Source: Hymenobacter citatus
Lineage (GTDB): Bacteria; Bacteroidota; Bacteroidia; Cytophagales; Hymenobacteraceae
NCBI RefSeq assembly: GCF_014333615.1
Contig: NZ_JACSCY010000001.1
Span: forward strand, 248,001 to 312,000
Direction: 5' to 3'
Length of the DNA stretch: 64,000 bases
Every line of letters begins with the position of its first letter. Within the stretch, counting starts at the first letter, position 1. Both the position numbers and the translations under genes were made by a program. The notes beneath the pieces were generated by a model, which saw only the letters and a list, made by a program, of their open reading frames with translations, had not been told where the DNA came from and searched no databases. This document shows, piece by piece, positions 16,848-25,230 of this stretch.

Positions 16848-19583
16848 ATGTCGCACAAGCTACTCGTCTTTCTGGTAGGGCTGCTCCTGGTTTCGGCCCT
16901 GGGCTCCTATGTGTATTATCGCCATACCGTGGCGGCCGTGCCCGTAGACCCCTGGACGCTGGTACCCGACGACGCGGCGCTGGTGCTCACCACCGACGAC
17001 CACCCCACACTGGTGCGCCACTTGCAGGAAAGCCAGCTCTGGGACAACCTCACGGCCGTGCGCTATTTCCAGCAGGTAGAGGACAACCTGACGCTGGCCG
17101 ATAGCCTGGTGGGGGGGCGCGATGTGGTGCTGCGTTTCCTGGGCCGCAAACGGGTATTTACCTCTGTGCACGTCACGGCGCCGGGCACGTTTGATGTACT
17201 GTTTCAGGTGCCCGTAGCCACCGTGCGCGAGTACCGGCAGGTGCGGGCCCTAGAGGATGCCCTGCGCCGCGATGCGCGCTACCAGGTTAGCACGCGCACC
17301 TTTCACGACAACCAGCTGGTGACCATTGAGCAGCGTGGTAAAGGGGCCAGCCTCACCTACTTCAACTACCGTAATCAACTGCTGATTAGCGCCAACCCAG
17401 CGCTGATAGAAGCCGTGGTGCTGCGCCTGGAACACCCCGAGGCTCCCACGGTAGCCGCCGATTTTCAGAATACCGACTACCTGAACATGCCCGATACCGA
17501 TGCTACCCTGCTGGTGAACTACCGGCGGTTGCCACAGTTACTGGGCGTGTTTTTCAGGTCGGAGCTGGAAGGCGACCTGACGGCCCTCACCAGCCTGAGC
17601 CGTAATGGTATGCTGGGAATCCGGTTGGCGGGTAATAAGTTGGTATTAAGCGGTTTCAGCAACCCCGAAACTGCCCGCGGCTCCTTACACCAGCGCCTCC
17701 GTGGTCAGCCAGTGCAACGCTTGCAAATGGCCGAGGTACTTTCGCTGCGCACGGCGCTGTTGGTGCATATGGGGGTAGGGCCGGCTGGCATTCTGCGCGA
17801 ACCCCGCCCCGCCGCCACCGATTCGCTGAGTCAACTCACGCAGCCGCTGCTGGATAGCCTGGCGGGGCAGTTCTCGCGCGAGGTGGCCTTGTGCTACCTG
17901 GCAGCCCCGTCGGCGCGGGCAGTGCCGGGCAAGCTGGCGCTGGCCTACTGCGCTACCCCCGACCGCGCCGGTATTTTGCTGGGGCAACTGCGCCGAGCCA
18001 CGGGCACTACGCCGTCGTTTGAGCGGGTAGGGCCGTACCAGCTGTATCAAACCGGTGTGCCCGAGTTGCCGGCTCGGTTGCTGGGGCCGCAGTTTGCCAA
18101 TTTTGGGCAGCCCGTGGTAACGCAAGTAGGCAACTACGTGGCCTTTGGAACCGATGCGGCTACCCTGCGCACCTGGCTCACAGATATAGCCGCCCGGGAG
18201 GTGTGGAGCCGCTCGCCGGTGCAGGTAGCCTTTTTGCAGGAAACTGCTCCGCTGGCCCGCCTAAGTGTGCTGCTGGATGTGCGCAACGCCTGGAATTTAC
18301 TGCTGCGCGCCGCCGTGGAAGACCGTCGGGCGGGCCTGCTGCGCAATGAAAACCTGTTCAAGCGCTTTCCCCAGATGGCTTTTCAGTGGGTGCCCGCTAC
18401 CAACGAAAACGACACGACCGCGCAGTACTTCACGCAGTTTCTATTGCGCCATCCGGCTATTGGGCCGGCCGTGGCGCAGGCGCAGGGCGCCAACGGCAAC
18501 GACGCCGTGCTGACCTTCAAAACCGCCCTGACCTCGGGACCGGCCCTGGTGTCCGTGGCCGGAACCCGTAACGCCGGCGTACTGGTGCAGGACGCGGCCC
18601 AGGTGTTGCACTACGTGACACCCGAAAACATAGTGGCTTGGTCCGACTCGCTGCCGGGGCCGCTGGTGCAGCCTATTCAGCGGCTGCGGCGCGACGGCAA
18701 CAATCAGCACCTGCTGCTAACGCCTACCCAATTGCACTTGCTGAACGAACGTGGGGCAGAAGTGCCTAATTTTCCCTTCAACCTACCCGATACGGTGCGG
18801 GCTACGGGGCTAGTAGCCTCGCCTACAGCAGGCAATGCCGCCACGCGCCTGCTAGTGCTGGGGGGCGGCAACAATTTGTTTCTGTACGATACCAATGGTC
18901 AGCCCTACGCCGGCTGGCAACCCAAGCGCGTGGAGTTCAGCCTGGCCGGCGAGCCGCAGTACCTGAGCGTAAACGGCCGCGACATCATCGTGGTGCCACT
19001 GGAAAACGGCTACGTGTACGCCTACGATGCCCAGGGCGGACTCTACCCCGGCTTCCCCATTAGCCTGGGGGCGCGGCTGCAAAGCGGGGTGCTGGTAGAA
19101 CGCGGCCCTACCCTGCGCCGCACTCGCCTCACCATGGTAACCCAGCACGGCGAGCGGGTGACGTTTGCGCTCAGCGGCGAGATTGTGAGCCGAGGCCGGG
19201 TAGCTACCTGGAGCCGCAACTCCGTTTTCCGCCTAATCCCGGATCAAAACAACACCTCCTACGTGGTGGTGCGGGAAGACGACCACGGCCAGCTTGCGGT
19301 GTTTAGCCCTGCGGGCCAGCAACTGCTCAGTCGCCGTTTCCTCACCTCAGGCATCAAGCCGGTGCAGTATTTCAATTTCGGCGAGAAGCACCAGGTGGTC
19401 ACGCTCACCGAACCCGGCCCCGGCAACGTGTATCTCTACGACGCAGAAGGCCGCCTCATCGGCGGCCGCCCCTTCGCCAGCAGCGCCCCCACCATTGCCC
19501 TCGATTACGACGCTACCCGCCGCGCCTACCAGCTCTACCGCGTAGCCGGCCCCGAGCTGCACCGCACGTTGGTACCGTGGTAA
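16848..19583 (+). CDS. Large membrane-anchored protein with C-terminal beta-propeller-like repeats (DUF3352-like)
   Basis: 911 residues. One N-terminal membrane segment (LLVFLVGLLLVSALGSYVYY) is followed by PVDPWTLVPDDAALVLTTDD, as in DUF3352-type proteins. The last third has repeated propeller-blade-like strands such as GGGNNLFLYDTNGQPYAGW and VPLENGYVYAYDAQGGLYPG. The body probably sits outside the inner membrane. No enzyme motif is seen. It has its own promoter and is followed by a composite repeat, so it is monocistronic. The function is unknown. Confidence 0.75.
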   Translation: MSHKLLVFLVGLLLVSALGSYVYYRHTVAAVPVDPWTLVPDDAALVLTTDDHPTLVRHLQESQLWDNLTAVRYFQQVEDNLTLADSLVGGRDVVLRFLGRKRVFTSVHVTAPGTFDVLFQVPVATVREYRQVRALEDALRRDARYQVSTRTFHDNQLVTIEQRGKGASLTYFNYRNQLLISANPALIEAVVLRLEHPEAPTVAADFQNTDYLNMPDTDATLLVNYRRLPQLLGVFFRSELEGDLTALTSLSRNGMLGIRLAGNKLVLSGFSNPETARGSLHQRLRGQPVQRLQMAEVLSLRTALLVHMGVGPAGILREPRPAATDSLSQLTQPLLDSLAGQFSREVALCYLAAPSARAVPGKLALAYCATPDRAGILLGQLRRATGTTPSFERVGPYQLYQTGVPELPARLLGPQFANFGQPVVTQVGNYVAFGTDAATLRTWLTDIAAREVWSRSPVQVAFLQETAPLARLSVLLDVRNAWNLLLRAAVEDRRAGLLRNENLFKRFPQMAFQWVPATNENDTTAQYFTQFLLRHPAIGPAVAQAQGANGNDAVLTFKTALTSGPALVSVAGTRNAGVLVQDAAQVLHYVTPENIVAWSDSLPGPLVQPIQRLRRDGNNQHLLLTPTQLHLLNERGAEVPNFPFNLPDTVRATGLVASPTAGNAATRLLVLGGGNNLFLYDTNGQPYAGWQPKRVEFSLAGEPQYLSVNGRDIIVVPLENGYVYAYDAQGGLYPGFPISLGARLQSGVLVERGPTLRRTRLTMVTQHGERVTFALSGEIVSRGRVATWSRNSVFRLIPDQNNTSYVVVREDDHGQLAVFSPAGQQLLSRRFLTSGIKPVQYFNFGEKHQVVTLTEPGPGNVYLYDAEGRLIGGRPFASSAPTIALDYDATRRAYQLYRVAGPELHRTLVPW

Positions 19584-19585
19584 AA

Positions 19586-19770
19586 GGTGAAGTTGTGAAG
19601 TTGTGAGTTTGTGAAGTAGAAAAACGTCTGTCATCCTGAGCGCAGCGAAGGACCTTCTCACGCATGAACGACAAGCGTTACAACGACTCGTCCTAATGTG
19701 ATAGGGTCCTTCGCTGTACTCAGGATGACAGACGTTTTTCTACTTCACAACTTCACCACTTCACCACTTA
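19586..19770. repeat. Composite repeat: family A core inside family E arms
   Basis: The centre (about 19623-19735) is a family A palindrome (CGTCTGTCATCCTGAGCGC and its complement). It continues outward on both sides into GTGAAGTAGAAAAA / TTTTTCTACTTCAC and then into GGTGAAGTTGTGAAG and ACTTCACCACTTCACC, the family E motif. One family thus appears nested in another. It lies between two convergent genes. Confidence 0.8.
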
Positions 19771-20982
19771 CTACTTATCCGACAGCCAGCCTTTCCGGTA
19801 AAAATATACCAGTTGGCCGATGACAATGAGCAGGAGAACTACCAGCAGCACGGGGTAGCCGATGGGGCTGTAGAGTTCGGGCATGTTGAGGTAGTTGATG
19901 CGGCCGTTGGGGCCGTCGCGCTGGAAGTTCATACCGTAGAGGCCTACTACGAAGCTCAGGGGAATGAAAATGCTGCTGATGATGGTGAGTACTTTCATCA
20001 CCTCGTTCATGCGGTTGCTCTGGTTCGACATGTATAGGTCTACCAGGCTGCTCACCGATTCGCGGTAGCTCTCGGCCAGGTCCATGGCCTGGATGGCGTG
20101 GTCGTAGCAGTCGCGGAAAAACACCTTCATTTCCTCGGGCACTACTTCGTCGGGCATGCGCAGTACCTCGGCAATTTTCTCGCGCTCGGGGTACACCAGG
20201 CGGCGGAAACGCACAATGTCCTTCTTCACCTGCAAGATGCGGCTGAGCAGGCGGCGCGAGGGTCGGTCGGCGAGGATGCGGTCTTCCAGCGTCTCAATGT
20301 AGTCGCCGATGGCGGCCATGGTGGGGTAGTAGTGGTCGAGGACCACGTCGGTGAGGGCGTAGGCAAGGTAGAGCGGGGGCCGTCGCCGGATGCTGCTGAA
20401 ACCCGAGCGCAGGCGCTGCCGCACACTCTCGAGGCAGTCCTCATAGTCGTCCTGAAACGTGAGCACGTAGTTGGTGCCGGTGAAGATGGAAAGCTGGTCG
20501 TCGTCGATGTCGCGGGAGTCGGTAAACTCGGTCATGCGCGACACCAGGAACAGCCGGTTTTCGTCGAACAGCTCCACTTTGGCCCGTTGGTAGTCGCCCA
20601 GCACGTCTTCCATTTGCAGCGGGTGAATATCGAAATCGGCCATCAACTGCTCCATCAGGTGCAGGTTGCCATAGCCACGCACGTCTATCCAATGGCGCTG
20701 CTCGGGATGGGCCCGGAAATAGCGCATCAGCTCGTCGTAGGTATCATATTCCTCTTCCAGCATGTGCTGCTCGTCGTAGGAGTACAAAAACAGGCGCGGG
20801 CGCAGGGCGCGGGGCGAAATCACCAGCGTACCCGGCCGCTGCCCTACTACCTGGTCGCGGGCTTCGCGGGTAGCGTCGCGGTCCGAAATACCGCTGGCCT
20901 CCTCCAGGTCGTGGTCCTCGTCATCGGGGTGGGGTAGGGGCGGGGTAGGGACAGCAACGGGAGGGGCCGTGGTGGAATTCAT
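19771..20982 (-). CDS. corA: CorA-type magnesium/cobalt transporter
   Basis: 403 residues. The long acidic N-terminal cytoplasmic part is followed by two C-terminal membrane helices (ISSIFIPLSFVVGLYGMNF; GYPVLLVVLLLIVIGQLVYFY). The YGMNF signature of CorA pores is intact. The N-terminal extension of about 60 residues before PRALRPRLFLYSYD is longer than usual. The pentameric channel imports Mg2+. Its stop codon sits directly against the upstream composite repeat. Confidence 0.93.
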   Translation of the reverse strand: MNSTTAPPVAVPTPPLPHPDDEDHDLEEASGISDRDATREARDQVVGQRPGTLVISPRALRPRLFLYSYDEQHMLEEEYDTYDELMRYFRAHPEQRHWIDVRGYGNLHLMEQLMADFDIHPLQMEDVLGDYQRAKVELFDENRLFLVSRMTEFTDSRDIDDDQLSIFTGTNYVLTFQDDYEDCLESVRQRLRSGFSSIRRRPPLYLAYALTDVVLDHYYPTMAAIGDYIETLEDRILADRPSRRLLSRILQVKKDIVRFRRLVYPEREKIAEVLRMPDEVVPEEMKVFFRDCYDHAIQAMDLAESYRESVSSLVDLYMSNQSNRMNEVMKVLTIISSIFIPLSFVVGLYGMNFQRDGPNGRINYLNMPELYSPIGYPVLLVVLLLIVIGQLVYFYRKGWLSDK

Positions 20983-21083
20983 AAAAGGTAAAAAAGAAAT
21001 GCGTATCGCTAAAGTACGTAGCTGGGCGGGTAAAAGGTGAGTGGGTAGGGAACCGCTATTGGCAATGCCAGGAGCGAACAGCC

Positions 21084-21099
21084 TGTCCGTAAGCGGACA
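21084..21099. promoter_or_regulatory. Candidate activator site 1 (TGTCCGTAAGCGGACA)
   Basis: This 16-bp palindrome (6-bp arms, 4-base centre) lies 66 bases (base to base) before the -24 box at 21165. A near copy, TGTTCGTTTGCGGACA at 24236-24251, lies at exactly the same distance from the second box. A T run follows it here, but the second copy has no T run and an imperfect stem, so a binding site fits better than a terminator. The likely protein is the NtrC-type regulator encoded at 27785. Confidence 0.7.
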
Positions 21100-21164
21100 G
21101 TTTTTGTGCAGTGACCGAGGAAGTGTTATGGTTTAACTATTTGACATATAAATGATTGTGAATT

Positions 21165-21180
21165 TGGCGCGGCGCTTGGC
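21165..21180 (+). promoter_or_regulatory. Sigma-54-like -24/-12 promoter 1
   Basis: TGGCGC-GGCGC-TTGGC matches the sigma-54 pattern TGGCAC-N5-TTGC at the GG and the spacing but has TTGG instead of TTGC. The second promoter at 24317 has the same deviation. The membrane-fusion gene starts 36 bases after the box ends. A sigma-54 activator gene lies in the same cluster. Confidence 0.65.
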
Positions 21181-21216
21181 AATGCATATGGGAAACCATC
21201 TTCTTCCCGTACAAAA

Positions 21217-22467
21217 ATGGACAGAGCTATTTCGCCAACGGTACAACGCCGCCGCTACCTACGCCTGGGGCTGTGGCTAACCTTGGGGCTAGCAGCCGTA
21301 GGCGCGGCACTCGTGGCCTTTCGCACGGTGCTGCAACCCAGCATCCGTCGCCCCGAAATCCTGACCGCCACCGTGGATACCGGCCCCGTAGAGGCGTCGC
21401 TGACGGCCGCGGGCTTGGTCATTCCGGCCCGCGAGGCCGTGCTCACCAGCCCCATTGCCAGTACCGTGCGCCGCGTGGTGCGGCAGGTAGGGCAGCGCGT
21501 ACAGCCGGGCCAGCCTATTCTGGAGCTGGATAAGGACCTGACCGCCACGGAGCTGGCCAAGCTGGAAGACGCCCAGCAGCAAAACCGCAATAAAGGCGAC
21601 CAGCTGCGCCTCACGCTGGAGCGCGCCCTCAACGATTTGCAGTCCCAGGAGCAGGTGCAGCGCGCCAAGGTAGGCAGCCTGCAATCCACCCTGCGCGACG
21701 AGCAGTACCTACTAAAAATCGGCGGCGGCACCGCCGAAAGCGTGCGCCAAGCCGAGCTGAATCTAAAAGTAGCCCAGCTGGAGCTGCGCCGCCTACAAGA
21801 GCAGATCGGCAACCAGCGCCGCGCCAACGCCGCCGACGTGCGCGAGCTGGGCTATACCATGCAGATGCAGCAGCGCAGCATTGCGGAGCTGGCCGGTAAG
21901 CTCACCCAGGCCGACATCAGCAGCCCCCGGCCCGGCGTGCTGACCTGGGTGAATGAGGATCTGGGTAGCACCGTGCGCCAGGGCGACGTGCTGGCCCGCG
22001 TGGCCGACCTGAGCAGCTTCCGGGTGCGCGCCACCATTGCTGATACTTACGCCGGCCAGCTGAGCCCCGGCGGCGATGTAATAGTACGCCTCAACAACGA
22101 CACCGACCTGCGCGGCACCATCGGCACCATCAGCCCCGCCGCCGACAAGGGCGTAGTGACCTTCTACGCCCAGCTGGCCCAGGACCACCACCCCGACCTG
22201 CGCCCCAACCTGCGCACCGACGTGTTTGTGGTGACCAAGGCCCACCCCAAGGCCGTGCGCGTGAAAAATGGCCCCTTCTACCAAGGCGGCCGCGAGCAGC
22301 CGGTATTTGTGGTGAAAGACGGCTGGGCCGAGCGCCGCACCGTGCGCTTCGGCGACAGCAACTTCGACTACGTGGAAGTGCTGAACGGCCTGCGCCCCGG
22401 CGAGCAAATCGTTCTCAGCGACATGAAAGACCACCAGGACACCCCGCGTCTGCGGCTAACGGAATAG
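21217..22467 (+). CDS. Membrane fusion protein (HlyD/RND-adaptor type) of an ABC exporter
   Basis: 416 residues. One N-terminal membrane segment (LGLWLTLGLAAVGAALVAF) anchors a periplasmic adaptor. SPIASTVRRVVRQVGQRVQPGQPILELD is the first half of the biotinyl-lipoyl domain; a coiled coil follows (about 115-220), then the second half SPRPGVLTWVNEDLGSTVRQGD and beta-barrel strands. It bridges the inner-membrane ABC permeases encoded downstream and the TolC protein encoded next. The TolC gene starts one base after the stop codon. Transcription is probably from the sigma-54-like box 36 bases upstream. Confidence 0.88.
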   Translation: MDRAISPTVQRRRYLRLGLWLTLGLAAVGAALVAFRTVLQPSIRRPEILTATVDTGPVEASLTAAGLVIPAREAVLTSPIASTVRRVVRQVGQRVQPGQPILELDKDLTATELAKLEDAQQQNRNKGDQLRLTLERALNDLQSQEQVQRAKVGSLQSTLRDEQYLLKIGGGTAESVRQAELNLKVAQLELRRLQEQIGNQRRANAADVRELGYTMQMQQRSIAELAGKLTQADISSPRPGVLTWVNEDLGSTVRQGDVLARVADLSSFRVRATIADTYAGQLSPGGDVIVRLNNDTDLRGTIGTISPAADKGVVTFYAQLAQDHHPDLRPNLRTDVFVVTKAHPKAVRVKNGPFYQGGREQPVFVVKDGWAERRTVRFGDSNFDYVEVLNGLRPGEQIVLSDMKDHQDTPRLRLTE

Positions 22468-22468
22468 G

Positions 22469-24061
22469 ATGATGCAACGATTGACCCCACCCCCCAGCCC
22501 CCTCCCCAAAGGGGGAGGGGGAGCCAAACATCAGCAAACAGTAGCAAAAGTCCGCGCCACCATGGCTCCCCCTCTCCCGGAGGATGTCGCGCATGAAGCG
22601 AGTGTGGGGCCGGGGGGTGGGGTGCTCCACCTGCTGACATTGCTTCTCCTGTTATTCGTCTCCCTACCCCTACGCGCCCAAACTCTCACGCTGCCCGGCG
22701 TTATCAGCGCGGCGCTGAAGGAATCGGCGGTGGCGGGGCAGGCGGCTACCACCCGCGAAACCAGCTACTGGCAGTACCGCACCTACCAGTCGAACTACCG
22801 GCCGCAGCTGGCTTTGCAGGGCACGGTGCCCAACTTCAGCCGCGTGATTACGCCCGTGGTGCAGCCTGATGGTACCATTGAGTTTCAGGCGGTGCGCCAG
22901 AACTACTCTACCCTGGGCCTCACCCTGAGCCAGGCCATTGGCGTGACGGGCGGCTCGGTGTACGTCACCTCCGAGGCCCAGCGCTTCGACGATTTCAACC
23001 GCAGCACCCGCCTTTATAATAATCAGCCCTTTAGCCTGGGTCTGACGCAGCCGTTGGGACGCTACAATGCGCTGCGCTGGGCGCGTCGCATCGAGCCGCT
23101 GCGCTATCAGGAAGCCGGCCGGCAGTTTGTGGAGGAGCGCGAAGTCATTGCCCAGCGCATCACGGAGCTGTATTTTGATGTGCTGCTGCAACAGGTGAAT
23201 GCCCGCGTGGCTACCCAAAATGCTCAGGCCAACGCCGAGCTGCTGCGACTGGGTAGGGAGCGGCAACAGCTGGGCCGCCTTTCCCAAAACGATTTGCTGC
23301 TGCTGGAGCTGAACCTGCTCCGCTCGCGCCAGGCCCTGGTGCAGGCCCGCCTTGATGCCCAGCAAGCCGCCGTGGGCCTGCAAAGCTACACCGGCCTGCG
23401 CGCCGATACGCTGCTGCTCGCGGTGCCCGACGTGGCCCCGCGCCCGGTAGTAGCGCCTACCCAAGCATTGGCTTACGCCCGGCAGTACCGCGCCGCACCG
23501 CTGGCTTTCCGGCGGCGCCTGCTGGAAGCCGAAAGCGCCGTAGCGCAAGCCCGCGGCACCACCGGCTTTCTGGCGACGCTCCAGGCCAACGTAGGCTATA
23601 CAAACAGTGCACAGGACTTCTGGCGTACCTACCATCAACCCCAGCAGCAACAGCAAGTAAGCCTGGGGTTTGCGCTGCCGGTGGTGGACTGGGGTCGGCA
23701 ACGCTCGGTGCGGAAAACGGCCGAGCTGAGTCGTCAGCAAGTGGCCCTAACGGTGGCCCAGGAAGAGCTGACTTTCGAGCAAAGCGTGACCACGCAGGCG
23801 GCCCAGCTCGGTGGCCTGCACGAGCAGCTAGCCCTAGCCGCCCAAGCCGACACCCTGGCCCAGCAGCGCTACGACATTGCCCAGGCAACCTACAAGGTAG
23901 GCCGCATCAGCCTCACCGACCTCAACATTGCCCTCGCCGAAAAAGACCAGGCCAAGCGCGCCTACATTGCCGCCCTGCGCGCCGCCTGGGTAGCCCACTA
24001 CCGCCTGCGAGCCCTTACGCTGTACGATTTCGAGCAGGAGCAGCCGCTGGGGCAGGAGTAG
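22469..24061 (+). CDS. TolC-family outer membrane efflux protein with a repeat-derived N-terminal insert
   Basis: 530 residues from ATG 22469. The mature part shows the two halves of an outer membrane efflux protein (LTLPGVISAALKESAVAGQA, and later AQADTLAQQRYDIAQATYKVGRISLTDLNIALAEKDQAKRAY split over helices). The N-terminus is odd: MMQRLT, then about 45 Pro/Gly-rich residues encoded by an inverted repeat, then the hydrophobic LHLLTLLLLLFVSLPLRAQ. Without the insert, MMQRLT plus this stretch would be a normal signal peptide. Alternative starts are GTG 22622 (no basic residue before the hydrophobic core) and ATG 22562. Partner of the preceding adaptor. Confidence 0.82.
   Translation: MMQRLTPPPSPLPKGGGGAKHQQTVAKVRATMAPPLPEDVAHEASVGPGGGVLHLLTLLLLLFVSLPLRAQTLTLPGVISAALKESAVAGQAATTRETSYWQYRTYQSNYRPQLALQGTVPNFSRVITPVVQPDGTIEFQAVRQNYSTLGLTLSQAIGVTGGSVYVTSEAQRFDDFNRSTRLYNNQPFSLGLTQPLGRYNALRWARRIEPLRYQEAGRQFVEEREVIAQRITELYFDVLLQQVNARVATQNAQANAELLRLGRERQQLGRLSQNDLLLLELNLLRSRQALVQARLDAQQAAVGLQSYTGLRADTLLLAVPDVAPRPVVAPTQALAYARQYRAAPLAFRRRLLEAESAVAQARGTTGFLATLQANVGYTNSAQDFWRTYHQPQQQQQVSLGFALPVVDWGRQRSVRKTAELSRQQVALTVAQEELTFEQSVTTQAAQLGGLHEQLALAAQADTLAQQRYDIAQATYKVGRISLTDLNIALAEKDQAKRAYIAALRAAWVAHYRLRALTLYDFEQEQPLGQE
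22485..22622. repeat. Inverted repeat (CCCCACCCCCC type) inside the TolC reading frame
   Basis: CCCCACCCCCCAGCCCC at 22485-22501 is matched by the complement at 22606-22622 with one mismatch. A second nested pair is GGGGGAGGGGGAGCC and GGCTCCCCCTCTCCC. The element is about 138 bp, divisible by three, and keeps the TolC frame open. Confidence 0.8.
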
Positions 24062-24082
24062 GATGGAGATTGTCCACAACTC

Positions 24083-24184
24083 TTGTCATCCTGAGCGGAG
24101 CGAAGGACCTTCTCACGCCAGAACAACAAGCGTTTGGTAATAATCTTGCCGTGAGAAGGTCCCTCGCTCTGCTCAGGATGACAA
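24083..24184. repeat. Interspersed inverted repeat, family A
   Basis: TTGTCATCCTGAGCGGAGCG on the left is matched on the right by its complement with few changes, with the inner pair GACCTTCTCACG and CGTGAGAAGGTC. It lies between TolC and the activator site of the ABC unit, so it may end the first transcript. Confidence 0.85.
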
Positions 24185-24235
24185 TCTAAAAAGGTAAGGC
24201 TATTACGGATGCTGGTTTGATGAATCCGAACAACG

Positions 24236-24251
24236 TGTTCGTTTGCGGACA
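24236..24251. promoter_or_regulatory. Candidate activator site 2 (TGTTCGTTTGCGGACA)
   Basis: It matches site 1 (21084) at 13 of 16 positions and keeps the outer TGT-CGT--GCGGACA frame. Its last base is 66 bases before the first base of the second -24 box, the same as for site 1. A likely binding site for the cluster's own NtrC-type regulator. Confidence 0.7.
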
Positions 24252-24316
24252 TATTTTAGCAAGCGCGTCTCACGGCAATTAATCGTAATTAGTTGATAAA
24301 TAGATATTTGATTGAA

Positions 24317-24332
24317 TGGCACATGGCTTGGC
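24317..24332 (+). promoter_or_regulatory. Sigma-54-like -24/-12 promoter 2
   Basis: TGGCAC-ATGGC-TTGGC has a perfect -24 half (TGGCAC) and the right spacing; the -12 half is TTGG as in promoter 1. It lies 68 bases before the ATPase start at 24401 and should drive the ATPase, both permeases and probably the regulator and kinase. Confidence 0.7.
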
Positions 24333-24400
24333 TATAGTTACTAGAAACCAGCGTTGCGCCGCATACAACCGGACACTTCTTCCACTTTCGCCTACCCCCT

Positions 24401-25129
24401 ATGAACCAGTTTCCTACCCCTGCCACCCAGCCAGCCCCAGTGGTGGCCGCTGCCGAGGCCGTTATCCAGCTCACGGGCATCGAAAAGATATATCAGACCA
24501 AAACCATCGAAACGGTGGCCCTGAACCACGTGAACCTGTCGATTCAGCGCGGGGAGTTTGTGTCGGTGATGGGGCCGAGCGGGTGCGGCAAGTCTACCTT
24601 GCTCAGCATCATGGGGCTGCTGGATGAGCCCACCAGCGGCACCGTAGCCATCGACGGCCGCGCCGTGACCAGCTACTCCGACCGGGAGCTGGCCCACTTG
24701 CGCAACCACAAAATCGGCTTCGTGTTCCAGAGTTACCACCTCATCAACGACCTCTCGGTGCTCGACAACGTGGAGCTGCCCCTGCTCTACCGCAGTGGTG
24801 TGAGTGGCAAGGAGCGCCGCCAGCGCGCCTTGGCCGCCCTCGATACGGTGGGGCTGGGCGCCCGCACCCGGCACTTCCCCAGCCAGCTTTCGGGCGGGCA
24901 GCGCCAGCGCGTAGCCATTGCCCGCGCCTTGGCCGGCCGGCCCGAAATCATCCTCGCCGACGAGCCTACCGGCAACCTCGACTCGGTGATGGGCGAGGAA
25001 ATTATGGACCTGCTGCTGACCCTGAACCGCCAGCAGGGCGCCACCATCGTGATGGTGACCCACGACGAGCAACAGGCCCTCAAAACCGAGCGCATCATCC
25101 GCTTTTTCGACGGCAGCCAGGTCAATTAA
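24401..25129 (+). CDS. ABC exporter ATPase, MacB/LolD type
   Basis: 242 residues. Walker A GPSGCGKST, Q-loop FVFQSYHLINDL, signature LSGGQRQRVAIARAL, Walker B IILADEPTGNLD and the switch histidine in MVTHD are all present. The sequence VALNHVNLSIQRGEFVSVMG is typical of the LolD/MacB ATPase group. It energises the two permeases that follow. The first 30 residues (Pro/Ala-rich) are an extension before the domain starts at about residue 24. Confidence 0.92.
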   Translation: MNQFPTPATQPAPVVAAAEAVIQLTGIEKIYQTKTIETVALNHVNLSIQRGEFVSVMGPSGCGKSTLLSIMGLLDEPTSGTVAIDGRAVTSYSDRELAHLRNHKIGFVFQSYHLINDLSVLDNVELPLLYRSGVSGKERRQRALAALDTVGLGARTRHFPSQLSGGQRQRVAIARALAGRPEIILADEPTGNLDSVMGEEIMDLLLTLNRQQGATIVMVTHDEQQALKTERIIRFFDGSQVN

Positions 25130-25132
25130 ATG

Positions 25133-25222
25133 ATGAGATGGTGAGTGGTGAAATGGTGAGTTTGAAGTTCAAGCCGCGCCGTTATTCCAGCAACTCACCA
25201 TTTCACCACTCACCATCTCACC
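25133..25222. repeat. Inverted repeat, family E (GGTGAGATGGTGAG type)
   Basis: The left arm at 25133-25161 and right arm at 25194-25222 match over 28 of 29 bases; each arm is itself made of GGTGAnnTGGTGA units. It separates the ATPase from the first permease and contains an in-frame ATG (25138) that extends the permease frame artificially. Confidence 0.85.
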
Positions 25223-25230
25223 GCTTCTCT

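Noticed and set aside
21083..21105. CTGTCCG-TAAG-CGGACAG followed by TTTTT as an intrinsic terminator
   Set aside because: No plus-strand gene ends nearby, and the matched copy at 24236 has no perfect stem or T run but keeps the same distance to a promoter box. A binding site explains both.
22670..23740. Long open frame on the minus strand opposite TolC
   Set aside because: It is an artefact of high third-position GC; it lacks domains, and the plus-strand TolC protein is clear. Several similar antisense frames (566-1564, 2913-3887, 43298-43954) were rejected for the same reason.
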